DNA from: Gammaproteobacteria bacterium
Lineage (GTDB): Bacteria > Pseudomonadota > Gammaproteobacteria > SZUA-229
DNA length: 9,005 nt
Assembly (NCBI GenBank): GCA_029879605.1
Contig: JAOUQA010000059.1
Location: forward strand, 1-9,005
Direction of reading: 5' to 3'
Each line of letters opens with the position of its first letter. Position 1 is the first letter of the stretch. Positions 1-7,294 of this stretch are shown here, in pieces. Below the pieces are notes generated by a model. That model saw nothing but the letters and a program-made list of their open reading frames with translations. It did not search any database and had not been told where the DNA came from. A program made the position numbers and the translations under genes.

Positions 1-522
1 ATAAAAGCCTGTCCAACAGGTGCGCTGGATCCTGAATTAACTAACATTGATGATGCACGCATGGGACTGGCAGTGGTAATTGACCAGGAAAGTTGTATTG
101 CTTTTAAAGGACTGCGTTGTGAAGTCTGTTTTAATGTCTGTCCTGTGCGTGGCAAAGCCATTACGCTGGATATGCAGCACAATCCACGGACGGGTAAGCA
201 TGCATTATTTATTCCGGTCGTGCATTCAGATAGTTGTACTGGCTGTGGTAAATGTGAGCATGCCTGCATACTGGACCAGGCAGCAATAAAGGTGATGCCC
301 CATAAACTGGCCAAAGGTGAACTGGGTAAACATTATCGCCTGGGCTGGAAAGAAAAGCAGCAGGCTGGTGATAGCCTGGTAACTCCAGATCAAAAGCATG
401 AATATAACCTGCCAGAAGGCATGCGTTACGATTATGAAGGTGAGGGGTTAATTCAGGAGCAACAGGACACGCCTTTTACTGAGAATCCAGTCGATAGATT
501 GAATAAAGGTGTGCAGCCCTGA
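1..522 (+). CDS. napG: NapG, quinol dehydrogenase ferredoxin subunit of periplasmic nitrate reductase (5' end missing)
   Basis: NapG is a periplasmic protein with several [4Fe-4S] clusters that works with membrane-bound NapH to carry electrons from quinol towards the nitrate reductase NapA-NapB. The reading frame is open from base 1, so the start and the usual twin-arginine signal lie outside the window; the ATG at 61 is internal, because the 20 codons before it (beginning IKACPTGALDPE) are typical NapG sequence. Within the 173 visible residues I see the last cysteine of an earlier cluster (C4, ACPTGAL), then a C-x7-C-xx-C-xxx-CP motif (C32, C40, C43, C47) and a C-xx-C-xx-C-xxx-C motif (C79, C82, C85, C89). 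The block LAKGELGKHYRLGW is a NapG hallmark. About 57 residues follow it, a longer tail than I recall for E. coli NapG. The stop codon overlaps the napH start by one base. Confidence 0.95.
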   Translation: MKACPTGALDPELTNIDDARMGLAVVIDQESCIAFKGLRCEVCFNVCPVRGKAITLDMQHNPRTGKHALFIPVVHSDSCTGCGKCEHACILDQAAIKVMPHKLAKGELGKHYRLGWKEKQQAGDSLVTPDQKHEYNLPEGMRYDYEGEGLIQEQQDTPFTENPVDRLNKGVQP

Positions 523-1421
523 TGGCCGGTGAGATAACACAATTAGGTCATGATGCAGTAGCAGCTAAAGGTTATTTGCTGGCACACAAGTGGCTGGTGC
601 TGCGCCGTTTATCCCAGGCAGGTATATTGGTGTTGTTTTTACTTGGACCCTGGTTTGATGTATGGCTTGTTAAAGGTAACCTGGTTTCAAGTTTGACGCT
701 GGATGTTTTGCCATTGTCTGATCCTTATGTATTGCTGCAGTCATTTTTTGCCGGTCATTTAATGGAAATGACTGCAATTACCGGGGCACTAATTGTTCTG
801 GTTTTTTATATGCTGGTTGGTGGTCGTATGTATTGTTCCTGGGTTTGCCCGGTGAATTTAATTACCGATGCGGCCAACTGGTTACGTTATAAACTGGGTA
901 TTAAGGGTGGCACGCAGTTATCACGTAGTACGCGTTACTGGGTACTGGTAATGAGTTTAATTGTGGCAGTATTAACAGGTGTAGTTGCCTGGGAGCTGAT
1001 TAACCCGGTTACATTGTTACAACGCGCAATTATTTTTGGTTCTGTTTCCGCCTGGGTAATTGTGCTGGGAATATTTGTGTTTGATGCATTTGTGAGTCAG
1101 CGTGGCTGGTGTGGGCATTTATGTCCAATGGGTGCATTTTATAGTTTGCTGGCAAGGTTTAGCCTGTTGCGTGTTAATGCTTATGCGCGTAATCAATGTA
1201 ACGATTGTATGGAATGTTTTGCTATCTGCCCTGAACCCCAGGTAATTACACCTGCTCTCAGGGGGGAAGAAAAGAATATCAGTTCAATGATTATGTCAGA
1301 GAACTGTACCAATTGCGGACGCTGTATCGATATTTGTTCTAAAGATGTGTTCAAATTTGATCATCGTTTTAATAAGAAAATTTCAATTAAAGTTTTATAT
1401 CAAAGAGAGGTCTTGCCATGA
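522..1421 (+). CDS. napH: NapH, membrane quinol dehydrogenase subunit of the nitrate reductase system
   Basis: NapH is an inner-membrane ferredoxin-type protein that, with NapG, oxidises quinol and feeds electrons towards NapC/NapB/NapA. The 299-residue product is slightly longer than E. coli NapH (about 287). Membrane segments are visible near residues 29-50, 84-100, 138-160 and 168-190. Two conserved cysteine pairs sit at membrane boundaries: GRMYCSWVCP (C105, C109) and GWCGHLCPMG (C197, C201). The cytoplasmic C-terminus carries two [4Fe-4S] motifs: C226, C229, C232, C236 (followed by PEP) and C262, C265, C268, C272. The start overlaps the napG stop (TGATG), and an AAAGGTG stretch about 10 bases upstream may serve as ribosome binding site, so coupled translation is likely. 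The stop overlaps the napB start as ATGA. Confidence 0.96.
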   Translation: MAGEITQLGHDAVAAKGYLLAHKWLVLRRLSQAGILVLFLLGPWFDVWLVKGNLVSSLTLDVLPLSDPYVLLQSFFAGHLMEMTAITGALIVLVFYMLVGGRMYCSWVCPVNLITDAANWLRYKLGIKGGTQLSRSTRYWVLVMSLIVAVLTGVVAWELINPVTLLQRAIIFGSVSAWVIVLGIFVFDAFVSQRGWCGHLCPMGAFYSLLARFSLLRVNAYARNQCNDCMECFAICPEPQVITPALRGEEKNISSMIMSENCTNCGRCIDICSKDVFKFDHRFNKKISIKVLYQREVLP

Positions 1422-1867
1422 AAAAACCATTCGTTATGGGAATCCTTCTGGCCTTGGGAGTAATGGGGGGAATGTCACAGGTGTATGCTGCCGACCAGGT
1501 GAAGTCATTGCGTGGTGCCAGTGATCTTGATGCTCCATCAAACAAGGTTGTTATTAAGAAAATACAACAGGGCAGAGAGCCTATTGAACGTGATTATGTG
1601 CAACAGCCGCCATTAATTCCTCATAAGATTGCTGGCTACAAAATTAATCTTAAAGTTAATAAATGCCTGACCTGTCATAGTTGGGCAAATTATAAGGAAG
1701 CGGGAGCTACCAAAATTAGTCAGACACATTTTTCAGATCGGGAAATGAGTGTGCATGCGAATGTGGCTGCACGTCGTTATTTCTGTACCCAGTGTCATGT
1801 GCCTCAGGCGGATACAAAACCACTGGTTGAAAATACTTTTCAGCCTGTAGAAACGATTCGTCGCTAA
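1418..1867 (+). CDS. napB: NapB, dihaem cytochrome c subunit of periplasmic nitrate reductase
   Basis: NapB is the small electron-transfer subunit that docks on NapA in the periplasm and receives electrons from NapC. The 149-residue precursor begins with a clear Sec signal peptide (MKK, hydrophobic core, cleavage probably after VYA at residue 24). Two CxxCH haem c sites are present: CLTCH (83-87) and CTQCH (123-127). H69 in IPHKIAGY and H104 in SQTHFSDR match the family's distal haem ligands by position. The segment RRYFCTQCHVPQ is a strong family signature. A good ribosome binding site (GAGAGG at 1405-1410) lies inside the napH end, 7 bases before the ATG. No truncation is seen. Confidence 0.97.
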   Translation: MKKPFVMGILLALGVMGGMSQVYAADQVKSLRGASDLDAPSNKVVIKKIQQGREPIERDYVQQPPLIPHKIAGYKINLKVNKCLTCHSWANYKEAGATKISQTHFSDREMSVHANVAARRYFCTQCHVPQADTKPLVENTFQPVETIRR

Positions 1868-1891
1868 TATTTTGACAAAGAGAGAATAATA

Positions 1892-2491
1892 ATGAGCAAG
1901 ATTAATACAATCCTGGAAAAGCTAAAACAGCCAAGTGCGGCATCTCTGGGTAGTCTTCTCATCGGTGGTTTTGTGGCGGGTGTTATTTTCTGGGGCGGAT
2001 TTAATACCGCTATGGAAGCGACGAATACAGAATCATTCTGTATATCCTGTCATGAAATGAGAGTGAATGTGTATGAAGAATATAAAGATACTATTCATTA
2101 CTCAAATCGAACCGGTGTGAGAGCCACATGTCCAGATTGCCATGTGCCAAAAGAATGGGTACATAAGATTGTTAGAAAAATTCAGGCAAGTAATGAGTTA
2201 ATACATAAGGCGCTGGGTAGTATAGATACACCAGAGAAGTTTGAGGCTAAACGTCTAAAACTGGCGCAGAATGTCTGGCGTACAATGAAAAAGACTGATT
2301 CAAGAGAGTGTCGTAATTGCCACGATTTCGAGTCAATGGATTATACCAGTCAGCAGCGTCGTGCTATGAAGCGTCATAGTAAGGGCTTTGACGAAGGTAA
2401 AACCTGTATTGATTGCCATAAAGGCATCGCTCATTCATTGCCCGTAATGTACGAGGTTGATCCCAGTTCAGTGGTTGGTGACGGCAAGTAA
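1892..2491 (+). CDS. napC: NapC, membrane-anchored tetrahaem cytochrome c (NapC/NirT family)
   Basis: NapC takes electrons from membrane quinol and passes them to periplasmic NapB/NapA. The 199-residue protein has one uncleaved N-terminal membrane anchor (about residues 17-38) followed by a periplasmic domain with four CxxCH sites: CISCH (50-54), CPDCH (80-84), CRNCH (140-144) and CIDCH (172-176). The paired arrangement (two sites, about 55 residues, two sites) and CISCHEM after the anchor fit the NapC/NirT family at its normal length. A purine-rich AAAGAGAG (1877-1884) precedes the ATG by about 7 bases. It is the last gene of the nap cluster here: a strong inverted repeat follows the stop, and no cytochrome c maturation genes come after it as they do in E. 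coli. Related NirT/TorC-type proteins are possible in principle, but the context settles on NapC. Confidence 0.96.
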   Translation: MSKINTILEKLKQPSAASLGSLLIGGFVAGVIFWGGFNTAMEATNTESFCISCHEMRVNVYEEYKDTIHYSNRTGVRATCPDCHVPKEWVHKIVRKIQASNELIHKALGSIDTPEKFEAKRLKLAQNVWRTMKKTDSRECRNCHDFESMDYTSQQRRAMKRHSKGFDEGKTCIDCHKGIAHSLPVMYEVDPSSVVGDGK

Positions 2492-2497
2492 TCATTT

Positions 2498-2528
2498 TAT
2501 CGGCATCTGGCTATTTCAGATGCCGATA
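2498..2528 (+). terminator. Stem-loop after napC, probable end of the nap transcript
   Basis: A perfect inverted repeat starts 7 bases after the napC stop: a 12-bp stem (tATCGGCATCTG / CAGATGCCGATa) with a 7-base loop (2510-2516). No uninterrupted T-run follows directly; the nearest is TTTTT about 15 bases further on. It may therefore be a 3'-stabilising hairpin or an imperfect intrinsic terminator. Confidence 0.5.
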
Positions 2529-2587
2529 TCCATTTAGCTGAATTTTTCCTATACTTGTGGCAGTAATAATATTTATAGGTGTCCCGA

Positions 2588-3004
2588 ATGACGGACTGTT
2601 GTGATCAGAATGTGTCTCGTTCAGAGAAAACTGCAATATGTCCGGTTAATGGTCAGCTATACCCATCGATTGATATTCGAACAGTCCTGCATCAGATAGC
2701 CAGGCCCTGGCAGAAATCACTAGAGGGTGATTATTTTTTTTGCGCTGATTTAAACTGTGATGTAGTGTACTTTAATCAGCAAGGGCAGACTTTTCATCGT
2801 AGTGATTTGCGAAAAAATAGAGCTCAGATATCAGATCTGGCTGAGTCTATCTGTTATTGTTTCGATGTGGCTGCTGAAGATATAACATCTGAAAAATTGA
2901 AAGAAGATATCCGACAGTTCATTATAGAACAGACCAGGAATAACATGTGCGCTTGTTCTGTTCAGAATCCTTCAGGCAAATGCTGTCTTAAGGACTTCAA
3001 GTAA
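2588..3004 (+). CDS. Cysteine-rich CopZ N-domain-like zinc/[2Fe-2S] protein
   Basis: This small soluble protein (138 residues) resembles the N-terminal zinc and [2Fe-2S] domain of Archaeoglobus CopZ, a copper chaperone; similar stand-alone proteins occur in bacteria beside metal-resistance genes. It has eleven cysteines: CC (4-5), CPVNG (18), FFCADLNC (52, 57), CYC (89, 91), CAC (121, 123) and CC (132-133). The CxC pair, the 32-residue spacing to C123 and the next 10 residues to C133 fit my memory of the CopZ [2Fe-2S] ligands. The copper-binding heavy-metal-associated domain that follows in CopZ is absent, so copper binding cannot be assumed. I chose the ATG at 2588 over the GTG at 2579 because AGGTG (2577-2581) lies 6 bases before that ATG, while the GTG overlaps this ribosome binding site. 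It is separated from napC by a hairpin and is probably its own unit. Role unknown: metal handling or redox. Confidence 0.75.
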   Translation: MTDCCDQNVSRSEKTAICPVNGQLYPSIDIRTVLHQIARPWQKSLEGDYFFCADLNCDVVYFNQQGQTFHRSDLRKNRAQISDLAESICYCFDVAAEDITSEKLKEDIRQFIIEQTRNNMCACSVQNPSGKCCLKDFK

Positions 3005-3088
3005 AATCCTTCATAAGTTAAAATTTCCGAGTTTCCCTCTGGCGCTGAATCCTGCATAATCAGTGTTTTAAGCATTTGGGAGTCCCAA

Positions 3089-3937
3089 GTGAAGTTTACA
3101 TTAAATGAGTTCCGTGCCTGGAAGAACAAGAATATTACCTTGCTGGGAATGTCAGGGGTCGGTAAAACCTATTTGTCAGCCCTGTTAAGGGAGTCCCACT
3201 GGTTTCATTTTTCTGGTGATTACCGGATTGGTACTCGTTACCTGGATGAGCATATCCTGGATATGATTAAGCAGCAGGCCATGCAGGTGCCTTTCCTGAA
3301 GGAATTATTGCGCAATGACTGGATTTATATTCGCAATAATATCAAAGTACATGACCTGGGGCCGGTGCTGAGTTTTATTGGTAAACTGGGAAATCCAGAA
3401 TTGGGCGGGGTTGAGCTGGATAGTTTCCTCAAGCGCCAGGCATTATACCGTGAGGCCGAAATTGCCACCATGTATGATGTGCCGAGTTTTATTTCTAAAG
3501 CCCGTGAGATTTATGGTTATCAGCATTTTGTCAATGATGTAGGTGGAAGTTTGTGCGAACTGGACGAACCGGGTGTAATTGAACGGCTGGCGGAACATAC
3601 ATTAATTCTGTATATACAGGTGACTGATAAGGAAGAGGAAAACAAGCTGATACAGAGGGCGCAGTCTGATCCCAAGCCATTGTATTACCGCCCTGAGTTT
3701 TTACAGGAACAGCTGGATATATATTTAAAGAAAAACAACCTGCAATATGCCGCGCAAATGGATCCTGATGATTTTACTCGTTGGGTATTCCCTCACCTGT
3801 TTCATTCGCGAATTCCACGATATGAAGCAATAGCGGAACCTTATGGTTATACTGTGACTTCACAGGAAGTCGCACAGGTAAAAGATGAAAAAGATTTTCT
3901 ACAATTACTGGAAACAGCCATTGATCGTCAATGTTAA
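3089..3937 (+). CDS. Uncharacterised P-loop ATPase/kinase-like protein
   Basis: A 282-residue soluble protein with a Walker A motif G20-MSGVGKT-27 right after a short beta strand (ITLLG), as in small nucleoside- or metabolite-kinase folds. Other conserved-looking blocks are HFSGDYRIGTRYLDE (40-54), REAEIATMYDVPSF (121-134), HFVNDVGGSLCELDEPG (146-162) and a strand TLILYIQVTD (171-180); D150 or D180 may be the acidic Walker B-type residue. I recognise it as a family commonly annotated only as 'ATPase' in proteobacteria; the substrate is unknown. The GTG start is supported by GGGAG (3078-3082), 6 bases upstream. metA follows 27 bases downstream on the same strand with only a weak ribosome binding site of its own, suggesting co-transcription and perhaps a link to amino-acid or sulfur metabolism (inference). 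No membrane segment or signal peptide is seen. Confidence 0.8.
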   Translation: MKFTLNEFRAWKNKNITLLGMSGVGKTYLSALLRESHWFHFSGDYRIGTRYLDEHILDMIKQQAMQVPFLKELLRNDWIYIRNNIKVHDLGPVLSFIGKLGNPELGGVELDSFLKRQALYREAEIATMYDVPSFISKAREIYGYQHFVNDVGGSLCELDEPGVIERLAEHTLILYIQVTDKEEENKLIQRAQSDPKPLYYRPEFLQEQLDIYLKKNNLQYAAQMDPDDFTRWVFPHLFHSRIPRYEAIAEPYGYTVTSQEVAQVKDEKDFLQLLETAIDRQC

Positions 3938-3964
3938 GTGACTGTAAAAATATAGAGATAAATA

Positions 3965-5029
3965 ATGCCATTAGTTGCACACAATGATCTGCCATCATTC
4001 AATCGCCTGCGTGGTGAGGGGATACGTGTGCTTGCGCCTGATTTTGCTTTACATCAGGATATTCGGGAGCTGCATATTGGCTTATTAAATATGATGCCGG
4101 ATGCAGCAATTGCGGCTACTGAAAGACAGTTCTTTAGATTAATTGGTGAAAGTAACCCGATTGCACAGATTTATGTGCATCCTTTTACACTGGCAGAAAT
4201 ACCCCGCAGTGAAAAAGCGCAGCAACATATTACTCAGTATTATGAAACATTTGACCAGATTCGCGAACAGGGACTGGATGCCCTGATTATCACAGGTGCA
4301 AATGTTATTGGGTCCGATTTATCAAGCCAGCCATTCTGGGAACCTCTGATAGAGGTCTTCGACTGGGCTTATGAGAATGTGACTTCAACTCTCTGTTCAT
4401 GCCTGGCGACGCATGCTGTGCTTGAATTTCGTTATGGTCAGAAACGTGTGCCTCAGCCAGAGAAAAAATGGGGAGTGTTTCCTCATCAGGTTGTTGATAA
4501 TACGCATCCCCTGGTAGTTGATATTAATACCCGGTTTGATGTGCCGCATTCAAGATGGAATTCGGTGACTTATGAACAATTCCAGGTTGCTGGTTTAAGA
4601 GTGCTAGCTGAAATGGATGATGGTTGCGTGCACCTGGCAACAAGTCCTGATGGGTTTCGCACAGTATTTTTCCAGGGGCATCCAGAATATGACACTATCT
4701 CTTTACTGAAAGAATATAAACGTGAAGTCGTACTTTATTCACGGGGGGAACGAGAGGATTACCCGCCATTTCCAGAAAACTATTTTGGTGTTTTTGAGAA
4801 AGCTGTGCTTAATGAATATAAGTTAAGGCTGGATGAGGCGATTAAGAATAATAGTTTTTTGCCTGAATTACCTGAGGATCTGATTGTTTCACGTTTGAAT
4901 AACACCTGGCATGATACAGCTGGTGAAGTTGTCGGTAACTGGATGGGATTGATCTACCAGATTACCAATAGTGATCGTAAAATACAGTTTATGGACGGTG
5001 TTGATCCGGATAATCCATTGAGATTGTGA
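3965..5029 (+). CDS. metA: MetA-family homoserine O-acyltransferase (O-succinyl or O-acetyl), divergent
   Basis: This enzyme activates homoserine for methionine synthesis by transferring an acyl group from acyl-CoA in the cytoplasm. It has the family layout: N-terminal MPLVAHNDLPSFNRLRGEGI, DALIITGANV (105-114), nucleophile region TSTLCSCLATHA with catalytic cysteine C146, PHSRW (194-198), and GHPEYD with H239 and E241, which match E. coli C142, H235 and E237. It is longer than E. coli MetA (354 versus 309 residues), mainly through an insertion near residues 275-312 before the closing NWMGLIYQIT block. The usual MPKK-x-xTE segment reads MPDAAIAATE, with one extra residue and no lysines. The residue aligned with the acyl-CoA-selecting position 111 (Gly for succinyl, Glu for acetyl) is Ile115, so I do not assign the acyl donor. 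It follows the P-loop gene by 27 bases, with a weak AGAGA ribosome binding site. Confidence 0.85.
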   Translation: MPLVAHNDLPSFNRLRGEGIRVLAPDFALHQDIRELHIGLLNMMPDAAIAATERQFFRLIGESNPIAQIYVHPFTLAEIPRSEKAQQHITQYYETFDQIREQGLDALIITGANVIGSDLSSQPFWEPLIEVFDWAYENVTSTLCSCLATHAVLEFRYGQKRVPQPEKKWGVFPHQVVDNTHPLVVDINTRFDVPHSRWNSVTYEQFQVAGLRVLAEMDDGCVHLATSPDGFRTVFFQGHPEYDTISLLKEYKREVVLYSRGEREDYPPFPENYFGVFEKAVLNEYKLRLDEAIKNNSFLPELPEDLIVSRLNNTWHDTAGEVVGNWMGLIYQITNSDRKIQFMDGVDPDNPLRL

Positions 5030-5036
5030 ATATGGT

Positions 5037-5453
5037 TTATATTACTTTGTTACAGGTAAACCAGTATTTAACGACATAGCCTATTTGTTCAACAAATTCG
5101 TTGTAATTGACCGGTTTTCTTATATAGCTATTGGCACCATTATCATAGCTGTTGGCGATATCTGCATCCTCTACCGAGGTGGTTAATACAACCACAGGCG
5201 TATGTTTTGTTTCAGGGTTGTTACGAATATATTTTAATACTTCCAGTCCACTGATTTTAGGTAATTTGAGATCCAGCAGGATTAAATCGGGCGTTATTTT
5301 TTCCGAGTATTTTCCTGTCAGTATATCAAGTGCTTCTTCACCATCATGGGCAATAATAATAGAAGATTGAAAGCCATTTTCCCGTAATGCCAATGTGGCC
5401 AGGGCCTCATCATCCGGGTTGTCCTCGATTAGCATTATTAATTCACTGGTCAT
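5037..5453 (-). CDS. Single-domain response regulator (Rcp1-type receiver)
   Basis: A 138-residue CheY-like receiver with no output domain. The acidic pocket is in LIEDNPDDE (E10, D11), the phospho-acceptor is D61 in LILLDLKLP, the switch Thr is T91/T92 in VVVLTTS, and the conserved lysine is K113 in YIRKPV. EDNPDD at the N-terminus and a long loop before the acceptor Asp are typical of Rcp1-like regulators, which pair with phytochrome-type histidine kinases. A matching kinase lies upstream on the same strand, 116 bases away, so it is the likely phosphodonor. GGAC lies about 6 bases before the ATG, and a good promoter precedes it. The gene converges on metA with only 7 bases between the stop codons, leaving no room for a separate terminator. 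With no DNA-binding domain it must act by protein-protein contact or as a phosphate sink. Confidence 0.93.
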   Translation of the reverse strand: MTSELIMLIEDNPDDEALATLALRENGFQSSIIIAHDGEEALDILTGKYSEKITPDLILLDLKLPKISGLEVLKYIRNNPETKHTPVVVLTTSVEDADIANSYDNGANSYIRKPVNYNEFVEQIGYVVKYWFTCNKVI

Positions 5454-5509
5454 GAAAAGTCCGTTAATGACAATATTAAATCTAACTTTAATAATAGTTT
5501 GTATATTAA

Positions 5510-5537
5510 ATAATATAACTTACTAAATGTAAGTCAA
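5510..5537 (-). promoter_or_regulatory. Sigma70-like promoter for the response regulator
   Basis: Reading the - strand, a -35 element TTGACT (5532-5537) is followed after 16 bases by a -10 element TATTAT (5510-5515); each matches consensus at five of six positions. Transcription would start near 5503, about 50 bases before the ATG. An inverted repeat ACTTAC-TAAAT-GTAAGT (5518-5534) fills the spacer and touches the -35 box, a plausible operator. This suggests the regulator can be expressed separately from the kinase. Confidence 0.5.
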
Positions 5538-5569
5538 TATAATAAATGTTTAAGCTTAAGCACCCATTT

Positions 5570-7294
5570 TCAGGAATGGTGGCTGGGCTTGTCAAGTGAG
5601 AAACAGATAACCGTACCTTTGCCGGGTTTTGAGTCTGCCCAGATTTGGCCATGATGTTTTGCGATTATGCGATGAACGGTTGCAAGGCCTATGCCTGTTC
5701 CCTCAAACTCATTGTGGTTATGGAGGCGTTCAAAGGGTGTAAATAATTTATTAGCATATTTCATATCAAAGCCAACGCCATTGTCTTTTACACAAAAATA
5801 TTTCTCGTTGTTAGTTATGGTGGAGTAAATATGTATATTTGCCTGATCTGTGTTTTTCGTGTATTTCCATGCGTTATTAATGATGTTGGTTAGCATAATT
5901 TGTAAAAGTTTCGGATCGCCACGGGTAATAAGATCATCTTCAATTTCCCAGTTAATGGTTCTTTCCGGTTCAGATTCATACAGTTCGTTGAGGATGTTTT
6001 TGCTAAGAGTACTAATATTAACTGTTTCTATAGTTTCTTCATGTCTAGTTATTTTTGATAATTCAAGAATATCATCAATCAGGTGATTCATTTTGTCGGT
6101 AGCAGAAACAATGCGTTGTAAATGAGAAAGTTCATCGGCATCCAGTTTTTCTGCGCTATTACTGAGAAGGAGGCTGCTAAATCCGGAAATAGATCGCAAT
6201 GGTGTTCGAAGGTCATGCGCTATGGTATAGCTGTAGGTTTCAAGTTCATTGTTGGTTTGAATAAGTTCATTGTGCCTTGAGAGTATGAGATCGGCTGTTC
6301 TATTTAATTCATTAGATAATTCAGATAATTCATTCGTGTATGTGATGGTTACAGGTTTGTATGGTTTGTCAGTTCCAAGAAGATGAGCGGATTGAACTAT
6401 AGCATGTATTGATGATGTGAGACGTTTGCTTAATAAAGCCGTGGTAATAAATACGATAATTACTACTAGTGGAAGTATAAGGCCATAGAAAACACGGCGG
6501 AAGTTAACAACATCAGTTAAGTAGCTGTTCTGATTAGTCTGAATATCCAGTTGCCAGGATATATTGTGTAGATTAATGGCGCCATTATATGTCCATATGT
6601 CATTATCAGAATAATTGCACTGGCTGTTATTTGTCTCGATTAGAGTTCTTTTATGGTCATACAAGCATATCCACTTTGTGTTATCTTTTGAGATGTTATT
6701 GATAGTGTTTTGTATGTATTTAAAATCAACATGTATGATAAGGATGCCGAGGTGCACGTTATTAGATATGTAAAGAGGTATTCGCCAGGTTAAGGTATTT
6801 GGGCTGCCATCTTTTTGTTGAAGAACGATTTCTGTTTGTCCTGATTTGAGATTAAGAGCGGTTAGAATATTGTTGTTTATTGAGTAATCTTTGTGAGAAG
6901 TGGATATTGATTTATTATATACATTGATTATTTCCATGCCACTGGTGTCTATTAACTGAATTTCCTGAATATAGGGGTTGTGTATCTGCTGTTCAATAAA
7001 GTAAAGCTCAATCTGGCGGATGTCATCTCGTTTGGCAGGCTCATTAAGTGTCAGCTCGTGATATCTTAGTGATTTAAATATAGGTAATTTAGTTATTTGT
7101 GTTAAATCATTTGAAAATAACTTGATGTGTTGTGTGAAATTTAAAGTATGACTTTCGGAATCGGTTAAAAATTGAATTCTTAACTGATCTGACATGGCTT
7201 TTTGTGTATAGATAAATATTAATGTGGTTATTATAGAAATTAATAAAATACCACCCAGGCCGTATGTTAGTAGTAAATTATTTTTTAATCTCAT
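5570..7294 (-). CDS. Membrane sensor histidine kinase with a periplasmic Cache-like sensor domain
   Basis: The 574-residue protein has a first membrane segment (about 8-30), a periplasmic region of about 235 residues, and a second membrane segment (about 268-289). A HAMP-like linker to about 340 and a short coiled stretch (341-353) follow, then a HisKA domain with phospho-acceptor H360 in AHDLRTPLRSISGFS. The HATPase domain has an N box (NNAWKYT, 473-479), G1 DNGVGF (504-509), an F box LFTPFERLH (517-525), G2 GTGIGL (532-537) and a final GKGT. The periplasmic part, with YIQEIQLIDTSGMEIINVY near 108-126, looks like a Cache fold. The kinase core is the phytochrome-like class that commonly partners Rcp1-type receivers, such as the next gene. 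Its ATG directly follows the TAA of the binding-protein gene (TAAATG), implying translational coupling. The coding sequence is AT-rich compared with metA. Confidence 0.92.
   Translation of the reverse strand: MRLKNNLLLTYGLGGILLISIITTLIFIYTQKAMSDQLRIQFLTDSESHTLNFTQHIKLFSNDLTQITKLPIFKSLRYHELTLNEPAKRDDIRQIELYFIEQQIHNPYIQEIQLIDTSGMEIINVYNKSISTSHKDYSINNNILTALNLKSGQTEIVLQQKDGSPNTLTWRIPLYISNNVHLGILIIHVDFKYIQNTINNISKDNTKWICLYDHKRTLIETNNSQCNYSDNDIWTYNGAINLHNISWQLDIQTNQNSYLTDVVNFRRVFYGLILPLVVIIVFITTALLSKRLTSSIHAIVQSAHLLGTDKPYKPVTITYTNELSELSNELNRTADLILSRHNELIQTNNELETYSYTIAHDLRTPLRSISGFSSLLLSNSAEKLDADELSHLQRIVSATDKMNHLIDDILELSKITRHEETIETVNISTLSKNILNELYESEPERTINWEIEDDLITRGDPKLLQIMLTNIINNAWKYTKNTDQANIHIYSTITNNEKYFCVKDNGVGFDMKYANKLFTPFERLHNHNEFEGTGIGLATVHRIIAKHHGQIWADSKPGKGTVICFSLDKPSHHS

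Noticed and set aside
61..522. ATG at 61 as the napG start
   Set aside because: The frame is open upstream to base 1 and encodes conserved NapG sequence including a cluster cysteine; the ATG is internal.
2527..2555. Promoter before the CopZ-like gene (TATACT at 2550-2555)
   Set aside because: The -10 matches five of six, but no acceptable -35 sits 16-18 bases upstream; not strong enough to list.
2579..2587. GTG at 2579 as the start of the CopZ-like gene
   Set aside because: It overlaps the AGGTG ribosome binding site that is well spaced for the ATG at 2588.
3025..3075. Promoter before the P-loop gene (CATAAT at 3055-3060)
   Set aside because: The -10 is fair, but the -35 at the right distance (TTTCCC) matches consensus at only three positions.
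3774..3998. 74-codon frame on the - strand over the P-loop/metA junction
   Set aside because: It lies antisense to well-supported genes and resembles no family I recognise.
5850..6086. 78-codon + strand frame inside the histidine kinase
   Set aside because: Antisense shadow of the conserved HisKA/HATPase coding region. The + strand frames at 5152-5370 (in the receiver gene) and 8710-8916 (in the FKBP gene) are rejected for the same reason.
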